In this document: piece after piece, positions 43,583 to 54,352 of the stretch | Position numbering within the stretch: position 1 is the first letter of the stretch | How the letters are laid out: each line of letters opens with the position of its first letter | Assembly: GCF_016097555.1 (NCBI RefSeq) | Contig: NC_054703.1 | Span: 12,721,170-12,785,169 of the forward strand | Length of the DNA: 64,000 nt | Reading direction: 5' to 3' | Source of the DNA: Gigantopelta aegis | Lineage: Eukaryota; Mollusca; Gastropoda; Neomphalida; Peltospiridae | Position numbers and translations under genes: made by a program | Notes under the pieces: generated by a model | What the model saw: only the letters and a program-made list of their open reading frames with translations | What the model was told of the DNA's origin: nothing | Databases searched by the model: none

Positions 43583-44520
43583 AGAGGCTGATCCAGGGGG
43601 TGGGCCCTAAATTTTTCAAATACCCTCAAAATGTTTAAATGCCCTCAAAATGTTCAAGTGCCCTTTTTGGTTTTATAAAATTGTTTTGCACGTAAGCATT
43701 TTTAGCTGCATGAAGTTTGGTTGTGCGTGTATCCGCAAGCTTGCATATGTGTGTGTGTTAATAATAAATAATACGTTTATTTATATAGCGCTAAACTCCA
43801 CACTAATGTATGCTCAAAGCGCATTACATAATTAAATTGACATGGTTAAAACAATAACATAGTAAAACTGGTAGGATAATATTAAAATAACAAACAAATA
43901 TGAGTTATTATAAATGCTTACGAGTGGAGAGATAAAAGTCAAACGAGATAATTGTGCTTACAACTGCCCCTTTCTATCATGTTTTTTTTGTTTTTGGGGG
44001 GGGGGGGGGTTTTGTGTGGTTTTTTGTAGGCTATATTTGCCCTACTTAGACAGATCCGCCGCTATAATAGTGCCCTTGGGGGGGGGGGGGGGGGGGAGTT
44101 ATCAATGACAATAAAATATAATTTTTTATGATTGCCATACTGATATACGAAGCAAAGTTGATTCTATGGCTTTTCCCCCAGGCCCCCTTCCACATTCTCA
44201 CTCACCCTAGCCAACGCTAAAATTCACGATTTAGATATTGAGATCTAAGAGTGAAGGGTTTGAACTGTTCTAAATAATATTTTTTGAGTTATAAAACACT
44301 GTCTAAAAATGTGTAATTTTGTTATCAAGATGCCGAGAGGAAAAAACACATTCTTGGGTTATAATACTATGCAAAATAATGCTTAAAATTATTGTTAAAA
44401 AATTTGCTAATTTTAATATTCAGGTGCCAAGAAAAGGCGTTTAAAGCAATCCAGTTTTTAAAATTTCTCGAGGGGAGCATGCCTCCGGACCTCCCCCCCC
44501 CCCCCCCCCCCCCACACACA
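43583..44520. mobile_element. Cluster of G/C-run element pieces
   Basis: Pieces start with gaggctgatccagggggtgg (43585) and acagatccgccgctataata (44049). G runs lie at 43996-44009 and 44078-44096. A C run at about 44492-44511 follows cgaggggagcatgcctccgg, the interior motif of the element at 12306. Boundaries between copies are not resolved. Confidence 0.4.
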
Positions 44521-44885
44521 CACACATCTAGTGCCATGCTTAACGACGACCCTGATCATTAGCCCACCCCACTTTAAACAAAAATGCTCCGACGGCGCTC
44601 AAAGCTCATATAATATTTATTAATACAGCTAGCGCTATAGAAAACCGCAGCTAGTCATGTAGTGTACACTTCCGTTCGTACACTGTGATATAATTATACA
44701 CAAACACATTCATGTTAAGTGCAAATATTAAAAGTTTTATTAAGATGCCCTTTTAACGAGCCAATTTGCCGCTTTTTTCTTGGTCCCCGCCCTCTTACAA
44801 ACACCTGTTGTACATTTTCTGCCAATATTTAACATTTTCAAATTTGAAATATGTCTACATACACCAAAATAACCTTTCAGTCATT
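44521..44885. other. No gene recognised
   Basis: Ordinary sequence with a short GC-richer patch (44585-44650). No repeat or ORF support. Confidence 0.4.
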
Positions 44886-44889
44886 TCAC

Positions 44890-45262
44890 AAAACGAACCA
44901 AGGTCTCAACAGTCACAACATTGAGAGTCCGAGCCCGTGTTCTATTTTGATTATCAGATATTGAAGACTGTTGCCATTCGCCGAGGGCGAAATCAATTAT
45001 TGTAAGCACAATTTAAAATACGCAATGCGTCCAAGTCATAAACAAACATACATGAACCTCAAGATACATCTTTAGCATTGTTTTTAACTAATAAAAAGAA
45101 AAGGTAACAAAACAAATATCTGAATAAACGTACCGAACAGCCAGGCTATAACAAAGGAAACGGCCACGTGGAAGCTGTTTTAACCTATTATTCGGACTGT
45201 TACACACTATGACATGCGGACTAGTATGATATGCGGACGTGGATTAATTATTTCCCCTTTTG
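44890..45262 (-). other. Block E copy 3
   Basis: The plus-strand landmarks are gagagtccgagcccgtgttc and gacatgcggactagtatgat. On the minus strand the exon-like part ends ggctgttcg and is followed by GTACGT at 45133, a weaker donor. The nearest same-strand zinc-finger copies are the remnants at 38-39 kb, about 6-7 kb downstream. Confidence 0.5.
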
Positions 45263-45299
45263 GCCAGAAAATAATCTTGTTCAGGAGTATAGGTGGCAC

Positions 45300-45577
45300 C
45301 TGCCTCGGTGGTGTCGTGGTTAAGCCATCGGATAATAGGCTGGTAGGTACTGGGTTCGCAGCCCGCTACCGGCTCCCACCCAGAGCGAGTTTTAATGACC
45401 CAATGGGTAGGTGTAAGACCACTGCACCCTCGTCTTTCCCACTAACCACTATGAATTAACCCACTGTCCTGGGCAGACAGCTGAGATAGCTGAGGTAGCT
45501 GAGGTGTGTGTGTGCCCAGGACAGCGTACTTGAACCTTAATTGGATATAAGCACGAAACTTAAGTTGAAATGAAATG
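45300..45577 (+). mobile_element. SINE, S4 type, full length
   Basis: The head (gcctcggtggtgtcgtggtt, ggtactgggttcgcagcccg), body (ccacccagagcgagttttaa) and T3 tail (ccttaattggatataagcac) are complete. A gagatagct/gaggtagct duplication lies in the body. Confidence 0.85.
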
Positions 45578-45667
45578 TAGGTGGGGTAAAACGTAGGATA
45601 CGCACACAAGGCACGAGGTTTCGTTAATGGGGAGCATGGCCGTAAAGAAATGTCACATATTAGTCAC

Positions 45668-46012
45668 TAATACACACACTACAGGAAGAAACCCGTCAGC
45701 AAACACGTATTTAACCGGAACATTATTGAAGGGGGGGGGGGGGGGGTGTTGTCGGGTTTCTCTCTGTAGTGTGTGTATTAGTGTTTAATATGTGAAACAT
45801 TTTTACTTAGGGAGCTCCAAAATGATCGATGTAAAGGTATTTAACGTCAAACATAAGACTGTTGTTGTATTAGATCGGGAATATTTGACTACCGTCTGGT
45901 AGGTAGTGATTGCGCCATATTGATACAGATGGTCCCTGCCGGTTAGGGAACGTCATAACGGTCCAAATGTCCGCCTAGTTCTCTTGCAGTCCCAAGGTCC
46001 AATTAAAACAAT
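45668..46012 (+). mobile_element. Dispersed repeat H with hairpin end, copy 2
   Basis: Nearly identical to 21816-22162, including the 28-bp inverted repeat, the G run and the final gtccaattaaaacaa. Here a further tattagt precedes the inverted repeat. Confidence 0.65.
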
Positions 46013-46049
46013 AAGCAACTAAAGCTATGTATTTGGTATTGGCGAAATC

Positions 46050-46600
46050 TAAAAACAATAATCTATCGATTGAGTTTAAACTTAAAATGTCTGAATCAAT
46101 GGTTCTCCCAATCTTGTTATACTATTGCGAAGTCTGACATAAAAAAAACCCACACCGATATATGTAATTCTTTTCAAATAAATTTCTTCCGACACATATT
46201 GCCAACAAAAAAATCCACCCCACTATTTATGTTATACGGAGAATTGGGGAAGGCACCTGTGAAATTAAATGTTCATAAAAGAATAAATTTTGTTTACTAG
46301 GCACGCATTATTTCAACGAAACAATCAAAATTATCATTTATTCTATACAGATTTATGTTGACAGGTTATGTTACAAATATAATTAATTATAAATTGGCTC
46401 ACATGTAATAAAATATGTTGGAGCATTTAGGAATGAGCGATGTTTGGATATCAAATACTTTTTCTTATCGTTAACTTGGCTCTCACAACAAATTAAAATT
46501 AGGCAATATGATCAATATTTACAAATATGGAACAATAAAATATTAATGTCACCAAGAGGCAAAACCTATAAACTTTTCAAAGAACAACTTATTTTTTAAG
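46050..46600 (+). mobile_element. LINE reverse transcriptase C-terminal fragment, broken
   Basis: Blocks typical of the C-terminal part of animal LINE polyproteins are readable in shifting frames: ESMVLPILLYYCE, KSTPLFMLYGELGKAPVK, SFILYRFMLTGY and LEHLGMSDVW. There are several stops and frame changes. No YADD core is present. Confidence 0.65.
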
Positions 46601-46806
46601 GACGAAAATGTACAATTGTTTTTTCAATCATACTTTATATAAATAAAGATAAACATTGGCTTGTGTCCCTCCCCTCCCACTAGATACTGTATCCACCACC
46701 ACTAGGGTTTTCCTCCATCCCCCAACTTCAGATATCGTTCCTAAGGGCTTGGGGAGGGGGAGGGTATCAGCGATGTCCCTTATATGGAAACAACTGTGTA
46801 TATGTG

Positions 46807-47123
46807 TTAAAGGCGCAGATCCTAGTTTCAACTTGTAAAAATAAACACTAAGTTTAGTTAATCTACAAACCTGTAACAGAGGAAAATATCCTTAAGAAAT
46901 AGACTAGAACTCGAATTAATAACCGGTACTTGTCAGACGCACGTGCATTTTTAAAAAAATATGAAGAAAAAAAGCATTTTGTGATATTAGAAACAACTGG
47001 ATGACCAGAAACACTTCGGTTCTACGGAAGTGGATAATCTAAACAATAAAATATAAGTAATGTTTAATTTCAGTGATCATAAACGGCTCTAATAGTGTTT
47101 AAAAACTAGAGCCTGTCCCTTTG
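46807..47123 (+). mobile_element. T2-type MITE, family A, nearly full length
   Basis: It begins ttaaaggcgcagatcctagt and ends actagagcctgtccctttg. The interior aligns with 24522-24956 (aaataaacactaagtttagt, aaacggctctaatagtgttt). Both ends have mutated. Confidence 0.8.
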
Positions 47124-47155
47124 ATTTTTTGTGGGTCGCATGCTGCGGGAAAAAT

Positions 47156-47565
47156 ACCGGCCTCGGTGGCGTCGCGCTTAGGCCATCGGTCTACAGGCTG
47201 GTAGGTATTGGGTTCCGATCCCAGTCGAGGCATGGGATTTTTAATCCAGATACCGACTCCAAACCCTGAGTGAGTGCTCCGTAAGGCTCAATGAGTAGGT
47301 GTAAACCACTTGCACCGACCAGTGATTCATAACTGGTTCAACAAAGGCCATGATTTGTGCTACCCTGCCTGTGGGAAGCACAAATAAAAGATCCCTTGCT
47401 GCCTGTCGTAAAAGAGTACCGGTAGCCTATGTGGCGACAGCGGGTTTCCTTTAAAAAAAACAGTGTCATAATGACCATATGTTTGACGTCCAGTAGCCGA
47501 TGATAAGATTAAAAATCGATGTGCTCTAGTGGCGTCGTTAAATAAAACAAACTTTACTTTTCCTG
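47156..47565 (+). mobile_element. SINE, S3 type, full length
   Basis: The head (cctcggtggcgtcgcgctta, gggttccgatcccagtcgag), body and T2 tail (cgatgataagattaaaaatc, ctctagtggcgtcgttaaat) are complete. Confidence 0.85.
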
Positions 47566-47611
47566 CGGGAAACACTCCATTATTCATTGCTGCGAATGCG
47601 ATTAATTTGGA

Positions 47612-48142
47612 CTCAGGTAAAGTAACCTCACCCATTACTGGATATTGCATGTAGGTAAAGTAACCTCACCCATTGCTGTATATTGCATGTAGGTAAAATA
47701 ACCTACCCATTGCTGGATATTGCATGTAGGTAAAATAACCTCACCCATTGTTGGATATTACTTGTAGGTAAAATAACCTCACCCATTGTTGGATATTGCT
47801 TGTAGGTAAAGTAACCTCACCCAGTGCTGTATATTACGTGTAGGTAAAATAACCTCACCCATTGTTGGATATTACTTGTAGGTAAAATAACCTCACCCAT
47901 TGCTATATATTACTTGTAGGTAAAGTAACCTAACCCATTGCTGGATATTACGTGTAGGTAAAATAACCTCACCCATTGTTGGATATTACTTGTAGGTAAA
48001 ATAACCTCACCCATTGCTATATATTACTTGTAGGTAAAGTAACCTCACACATTGCTGGATATTACTTGTAGGTAAAGTAACCTCACACATTGCTGGATAT
48101 TACTTGTAGGTAAAGTAACCTCACCCATTGTTGGATATTACG
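47612..48142. repeat. 38-bp minisatellite, about 14 copies
   Basis: The unit reads gtaggtaaa(a/g)taacctcac followed by ccattg(t/c)tggatatta(c/t)(t/g)t. Two-base variants (gctatata / gttggata) form sub-blocks. Confidence 0.92.
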
Positions 48143-48231
48143 ACATTGGTGTTTTCCGATTTCATGTTCGTGGGTATCCTCGTTATATACACAATAATCT
48201 GTTTCACTTGCGCATTATTTTGTTTAAAGTT

Positions 48232-48465
48232 GAAGTTTGTTTTGTTTGACGATACCAGTAGAGAACAATGATATATTAATAATCCACTGCATTGTTCTAC
48301 TAGTAACAAGGGATCTTTTATATGCACCATCTCACAGGCAGGGTAGCACATACCACGGCCTTTGATAAACCAGTCGTGACGCACTGGCTGGGCCTATCGA
48401 ATGGGATCGATCCCAGACCTACCGCGCATCAAGCAAGAGTTTTACCACTGGGCTATGTCCCGTCC
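48232..48465 (-). mobile_element. SINE, S2 type, shortened
   Basis: The tail (gttttgtttgacgataccag), body (aagggatcttttatatgcac) and H1 head (gggatcgatcccagacctac, ttttaccactgggctatg) are on the minus strand. The part between tail and body is deleted. Confidence 0.75.
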
Positions 48466-48524
48466 CTATATATTACGTTTAAAATATAAACACGGTATTT
48501 TCCTCCATAACCTGTGTTCCAAAT

Positions 48525-48915
48525 GAAAGAAAGAAAGAAATGCTTTATTTAATGATGCACTCAACACATTTTATTTACGGATATATTGTGTCAGACATAT
48601 GGTTAAGGACCACACAGATTTTGAGAGGAAACCCGCTGTCGCCACTTCATGGGCTACTCTTTCCGATTAGCAGCAAGGGATCTTTTATTTGTGCTTCCCA
48701 CAGGCAGGATAGCACAAACCATGGCCTTTGTTGAACCAGTTATGGATCACTGGTCGGTGCAAGTGGTTTACACCTACTCATTGAGCCTTGCGGATAACTC
48801 ACTCAGGGTTTGGAGTCGGTATCTGGATTAAAAATCCCATGCCTCGACTGGGATCCGAACCCAATACCTACCAGCCTGTAGACCGATGGCCTAACCACGA
48901 CGCCACCGAGACCGA
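48525..48915 (-). mobile_element. Chimeric SINE: head H2 with tail T1
   Basis: On plus, a GAAA run, then the T1 tail (ttatttaatgatgcactcaa), the S1-type 3' body (cgccacttcatgggctactc), then the S3-type body (ttacacctactcattgagcc) and H2 head (gacgccaccgagaccg). It has the same arrangement as 8399-8775. Confidence 0.8.
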
Positions 48916-49129
48916 TATGTTCCAAATGATGTCCTGAAGCAAATCATAGCGAAATATTTTAGTGTGTATAAATGCACTGTTGAGGGTGTAGAGGGGACTG
49001 GAGTGGTTGGAAGAAATTATCCGCTCCTTTTCTTCTTTATATATAGTTCCGACGCCATATAACCGCAAATGATCTTAGAAGAAACAAAACGATTTTTACC
49101 AAACTCTCTACTCCGAAAGTAATAAGCAA

Positions 49130-50993
49130 ATTGACGATGACTGTATTAAAACTATAACACATATCAATTGTAACAAGCAGAAGAACCAGAAGGTGAAATT
49201 AGTTATTCTGAAGCATTGGCTTTTCTTGAAAATATGAAAAATGACAAAAGCCTTGGTTCAGATGGGTTCACAGCAGAGTTTTTCAAATTTTTCTGGAACG
49301 ATATTGATTATTTTATTATACGGTCAATTAATTATAGTTACAGTATAAGCGAAGTGTCAAATACTCAAAAATTAGGCGTTATCACTTGTATCCCAAAGCC
49401 AAATAAACCAAAACAATTTCTTAATAATTGGAGACGAATTACTCTATTGAATTGTACATACAAAATTGCATCTGGATACATAGCAAATCGAATAAAAAAT
49501 ATATTGGACAAACTTATTGCAAGTGATCAAACTGGTTTCATAAAAGGTAGATATATTGTGGAAAATATCAGATTAATACGATATATTGCAGTACACAGAA
49601 GAACAAAATATACCTGGTATGTTATTATTTATAGATTTCGAAAAGGTATTTGACTCTCTTTCTTGGAAATTTATCGAAAAAGCGTTGGAATTGTTTAATT
49701 TTAAAATATCTATTAAAAATTGGATAAAAACCCGCTATAACAATTCAACTTCAAGAGTCTTTCAAAATTGATTTTTATTAGAAAGCTTCAACTTAGAACG
49801 TGGATGTAGACATGGTGACCCTCTCCCTTGAGATTACCTTAAAAATCCTAAATGCTTATTCCTTAATGCTTCTGCTTTGAAGATAAACTATTTGAAATCG
49901 AAAGTCATTTGGATAGGCAGTAAAAAGTTCTCAAAAGAGGTTTATCATAAAGTAAGATGGAAATTAGAATAGGGTGCAGAACATTTTGAATTGTTAGGAA
50001 TAAAATTTTCAGTTGACCTGAAACAAATTACTGCAATTAATTTTGAAATAAAAATTAGCGAAATAACAAATTTAATAAAACTTTGGACTACAAGAAAACT
50101 GACTGTGTTTGGTAGAATAGTTATTTTAAAATCCTTAATTATTCCCAAATTAACACACTTACTAATACAGAAGTGTATAATATGTTAAACAAATCGACAA
50201 TAGTGCCAACTTCCCAAAGAAAATATTACAATTTAGGTTTCATACTATCGTTACAGGAGTGGGAAAAGGTGTATAATTTACCATTTATATGTTTAAAAGA
50301 TACAACTTTACAGTGGTTTCAATATAGAATTCTACATCGAATAATCACGATAAACACGTTCTTATATAAAATAAAATACATAGAATCAAATATCTGTGAT
50401 TTTTGTCATTGACAACCAGAAATATTGGAGCATTTGTTCTATGACTGCTCTAAAGTCTTTCTTTTATGGAAGGAAATTGAACGATGGATTCAGGACAAAG
50501 GTGAACATACACAACTCGATAAACAGTCTTGTTTGAAAACATAAAGAGGAAAAAAAGCAAGATGATATTTATTAATTGGTTCATTATTAATGTTAAATAC
50601 TATATATATAGATCTAAAACGCAGAAACATGGACCTAATATACATGCCTTTTTAAATATTTTAAAAGATAAATAAAAATTGAAAAATATATACTTCTAAA
50701 AAATTGTCAATTTCAAGAATATGAGGAATATTGGGCACCTTGGTCCAGATACCTAGAAACAAGACATGACAATACAATGTTTTAGAGGTATTTCAGTAGA
50801 AATGTTTTCTCTTTCGAAATTAAAGCATTTAATTCACTCTTTCTTTCCTTCTTCCTTCCTTACCTTCTCTTTTCGGTATTTGCCATTCCCTTTATTTCCT
50901 CTATCTCTATCTTCACTTTTAACCCCACATATTAGTGAACTCCATGTTTTCATGTGTTCATGCTTATTAATATTATTATATTGATTCTAATTA

Positions 50994-51053
<60 letters not shown>

Positions 51054-51132
51054 CGTGGATGTACGGTAGTGAAATCAGGGCCCCGAACCCTGACACTCCC
51101 ATACTTGTGTCTGGGGTCAATAAACTTCTTTG

Positions 51133-51166
<34 letters not shown>
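49130..51166 (+). mobile_element. L1-like LINE, 5'-truncated, poly(A)-ended
   Basis: Reverse transcriptase blocks follow in order: NDKSLGSDGFTAEFFKFFW, GVITCIPKPNKPKQFLNNWR, ASDQTGFIKGRYIVENIRL, then after one frame change LLFIDFEKVFDSLSW. The segment with the YADD catalytic pair is missing: the DNA jumps from RHGDPLP (about 49830) to KVIWIGSKKFS (about 49900). RKLTVFGRIVILKSLIIPKL and a C-terminal CDFC...EHLFYDC finger region follow (to about 50480). The 3' UTR holds a TTCCTTCC tract and a (TA)n run. It ends in aataaacttc and 36 A at 51131-51166. It is inactive. Many stops in the tail region suggest considerable age. Confidence 0.75.
50999..51052. repeat. (TA)n microsatellite in the LINE 3' UTR
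   Basis: About 27 TA units. Confidence 0.95.
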
Positions 51167-51168
<2 letters not shown>

Positions 51169-51170
51169 AA

Positions 51171-51655
51171 TCAAGTAGCATTTTAAAAGTATGTATGTCC
51201 TTTAGTAAGACAGGTATCCCTACTACAAACCCATATAGGACAAACTCCGTCAAACTCTTTACAACGGCCAGCAGACACAGGGTGAAGTTTCTAATATCGC
51301 AATTTCTGTACAAAATACTCGTATTTGTTGACCGGTCTGTAATAAAAAAAAATCAAGTAGCGTTTTCGAAGTCTGTATGACCTTTACTAAGATGGGTATG
51401 ACTACTACATACCCATATAGGTCACACCCCGTCACTCTTTATAACGATCAACAAACAGGGTGAAGTTTCTAATATCGCAATTTCTATACAAAATACACAT
51501 ATTTCTCGGCCGCTCTGTAATAAGAATCAAGTAGCGTCGTAAAAGCCTGTATGTTCTATACTGAGATGGGTATCCCTACTACATACCCATATAGACCACA
51601 CCCCATCAAAGTCTTTGTAACGGCTAGCAGACACAGTGCGGAATTTCTAAGAGAT
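51171..51655. repeat. About 178-bp tandem repeat, 2.7 copies
   Basis: Units start tcaagtagc at 51171, 51353 and 51527 (periods 182 and 174). Each has an internal inverted pair (atgggtat ... atacccat) able to form a hairpin. Identity between units is roughly 80-85 percent by eye. The family is unknown. Confidence 0.75.
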
Positions 51656-51659
51656 TAAC

Positions 51660-52040
51660 CTCATATCAGCCAAACTTATTTTTAAAATAAAAACAAATTA
51701 TTACTAATAGCTTATTTCATCTTGCCTAGATTTATTATCCTAAATAAGATTAGTTTCATATGACATGTCCATCACCTTGGATAAATAAGCTTTCAAATCT
51801 TTCAAACTCTATTCTTAGCAATGCACAGTAAATTAATGTCAAGGTCATTATGAACTCCCATGTCCAAATGTAACCTAATTAATCAATTATTACCGTCAAA
51901 TCACGGTAAATGGCACACCATAACAAAAATACTGACAATATAGTGAATATATGCTATAGGTTCTAGTAGACCAAATCAATTCCTATTGCCGATAATGTTA
52001 ACGTTTACTAATAAAACTGATATAAGCAGCGTATCAACAC
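51660..52040. other. No gene recognised
   Basis: AT-rich DNA with no repeat module or ORF support. Confidence 0.4.
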
Positions 52041-52050
52041 ACCCAGGAAC

Positions 52051-52240
52051 AGTGGCGTAGCCATGGTGGGGTGATGGTAGGGGGCCATGCCCCCCCCCCC
52101 CCCAAAAAAAAGAGAAGAAATCCCTGGAAATTAGGGGTGATCAGTGGCGTATTCGATATCATTGTTTACTTGGCTGCCAGGTGTCCACCCACCCCCACCC
52201 ACACCCCACCCCCAATACAAAATCCTGCCTACGCCACTGC
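52051..52240. mobile_element. Two cagtggcgta-type C-run element pieces
   Basis: 52051 begins cagtggcgtagccatggtgg and holds a C run (52087-52103). 52143-52240 begins cagtggcgtattcgatatc and ends with the inverted copy cctgcctacgccactg, enclosing a CCCACC-rich stretch. Confidence 0.6.
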
Positions 52241-52842
52241 CTAATCTAATTAAAATTAGCTCCACTATTACATGTGGATCTAACACCAGCCAGTTGGAGC
52301 TCATGTCCACCAATCAAAACCTTACTTGCAGAATCATGCCAGTGATTTGAAAATAATTTGAAAATATTCCCAATTATCCTGTGGATATACGATATGATTC
52401 ATGTGAATTACGAATGCCTTATTTAGACCAGTAGAACTAATTTTAATCGGATTGCTAACAACACTGCGTAGTCTCCAATGTCCAGGTAACATTTCGTCAG
52501 TAAATAATAATTTAAATATTGACCAATCACACTTCGCCTTTTATAACGTTATTTGGGAGCATACACATTCTAAAAATATCGGGCGAGTCTATTTTGGTGG
52601 CCGCAGAGCGAACCATACCAATACGTACGGGATAGGTTATCAGTCTTCAATTTTACATTAAAAATTATTTATTTATTTATATAAAAAAAAACTAAATCAG
52701 TCTTCAGTTTTACATTACAAATTATTTATTTTATAAAATAAAACATGTTTTAAGGCATTCGTAATTCATACGAAACATGTCGTATACCCTCAGGTGTTAG
52801 ATCCACATGTAATAGTGGAGCTAATTTTAATTAGATTGGCCA
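52241..52842. mobile_element. Foldback element with ~45-bp and inner inverted repeats
   Basis: The left end (taatctaattaaaattagct, cactattacatgtggatcta) is matched in reverse complement at 52797-52842. A second inner pair (gaattacgaatgcctta at 52410, taaggcattcgtaattc at 52752) continues the arms. An extra ~90 bp lies in the left arm. The middle has a direct repeat (tcagtcttca.ttttacatta). No coding capacity. Confidence 0.65.
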
Positions 52843-52904
52843 CTACCCAGGTAATACAGCAATAAAAAGTGTGGCACGTCACATCTAATCTACCTGCAAG
52901 AAAA

Positions 52905-52927
52905 TGGGGGGGGGGGGGGGGGGGGGG
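52905..52927 (+). repeat. G23 homopolymer
   Basis: An uninterrupted G run following aagaaaat. No element ends recognised around it. Confidence 0.9.
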
Positions 52928-52929
52928 CT

Positions 52930-53240
52930 GTCACATACCATTTAAGAGATTTAATTAATATTTTTGATAGCAACCGTCATGTTTGCTGAAAATTACAGTT
53001 CCATGTTTTTTTTGGGGTACCCCGCATTAGTTTCAACCTCTGATATATACTGCATAACTGTATAACAAATAAAAGTGTATTTATTTATTTTCAATGAATA
53101 ATAGTATTTGCACAAATCATCAATGTCACATATTACTACCAATCACACCCACAGCTGCTGTAACTCCGTAAATATTTGACGGTGCACCTCAAACTTTGAC
53201 AAGGAACTCTCTTCTTTCGTACTATGCAGATAAATGTATT
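52930..53240. other. No gene recognised
   Basis: AT-rich DNA without supported features. Confidence 0.4.
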
Positions 53241-53242
53241 CT

Positions 53243-53290
53243 TAAACTATTGACTATGATATGCGGACGTCTATTAATTACTTCCCATCT
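53243..53290 (-). other. Block E scrap
   Basis: The segment ctatgatatgcggacgtcta followed by ttaattacttccca matches the upstream end of block E copy 3 (45225-45260). The rest of the block, including the donor, is absent. Confidence 0.45.
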
Positions 53291-53305
53291 GGTAATATAT
53301 ACCAT

Positions 53306-53369
53306 GGCCGTAGCTAGGATTTCTTGGGCTTTTGTTTTTTTTTTGTTTTGTTTTTGTTTGTTTGTTTTT

Positions 53370-53406
<37 letters not shown>

Positions 53407-53503
53407 GGCGGCAACTGAGTAGTTAATTTTTAAAACTCCTTTTTATGCTTTTTCACGAATTTTATAATGCCCCCCTTGCCCCCATGCTAGCTACGGCCCT
53501 GTA
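53306..53503. mobile_element. Inverted-repeat element with an internal G run, copy 2
   Basis: The ends are ccgtagctaggatttctt and gctagctacggccctg. It is the reverse-orientation homologue of 5537-5725, including the shared interior ggcaactgagtagttaat. The G run is at 53385-53405, after a T/G-rich stretch. Confidence 0.7.
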
Positions 53504-53669
53504 TACATGTGTTTGAAACAATATTGTACATTATTTCGCTTATAACAACATCACACTTCTACGAAGAACAGCACTCTTCAGATGTCCTGCAATGCATGTT
53601 GATGTCTTATTGAATTCTATTTACATTTCGATATTTGAAATGTATCGAGTATTGACTTTTTTTCAAAAG

Positions 53670-54090
53670 AGTTTCGAGGTCATTCTGACACGCTTTTTTT
53701 TTTTTAGAGGAAACCCGCTGTACTCCACATAGGACTCCAGCACTTTTATTTGCGCCTGAGTGAGTGCTCCGCAAGACTCAATGGGTTTGGAGTCGGTATC
53801 TGGATTATGCCTCGAGTGTAAACTCATGGGTAAGTGTAAACCACTTGCACCGACCAGTGATCCATAGCTGTTTGAACAAAGGCCATGGTTTGTGCTATCC
53901 TGCCTGTGGGAACCGCAAATAAAAGATCCCTTGCTGCCTGTCGTAAAAGAGGAGCCTATGTGGCGACAGCAGGTTTTCTCTAAAAAAAACCAGTGCCAGA
54001 ATGACCATGTTTAAACCCAATAGCCGATGATAAGACAAAAAATCAATGTGCTCTAGTGGCGTCGTTAAATAAAACAAACTTTACTTTACT
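53670..54090 (+). mobile_element. SINE, S3 type, rearranged
   Basis: A short inverted S3 3' piece (53675-53760) is followed by a jumbled head region and then a regular S3 body and T2 tail (gcctgtgggaaccgcaaata to gtggcgtcgttaaataaaac). Confidence 0.65.
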
Positions 54091-54091
54091 T

Positions 54092-54352
54092 TCAAAGGTT
54101 TCCCATTAATACGAATCAACTGATAATTTATAACATAAACACTGCTCTATCTGTAACACATTCTATGCATTTTCAACATTTCAAAGGTTTCCCATTGACA
54201 CGAATCAACTGATAACTTATAACAAACACTGCTCTGTCTCTAACACATTCTGTCCGTTTTCAACATTTCAAAGGTTTCCCATTGATACGAATCAACTGAT
54301 AATTTATAACATAAACACTGCTCTATCTGTAACACATTCTGTGCATTTTCAA
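54092..54352. repeat. About 87-bp tandem repeat, 3 copies, abutting the ZNF stop
   Basis: Units start tttcaaaggtttcccatt(a/g) and end cattttcaac. The first 35 bp of each unit match the last codons of the adjacent zinc-finger gene (tttcaaagatttctcattag at 54353), so the array seems to have arisen by duplication from the end of the coding region outward. Confidence 0.8.

Noticed and set aside
22895-45262. Block E as a conserved protein-coding exon
   Set aside because: The frame that is open in one copy holds stops in others, so only the splice donor and DNA similarity are conserved.
51000-51380. Frames of about 100 residues around the (TA)n and A runs
   Set aside because: They are translations of simple repeats in the LINE 3' end.
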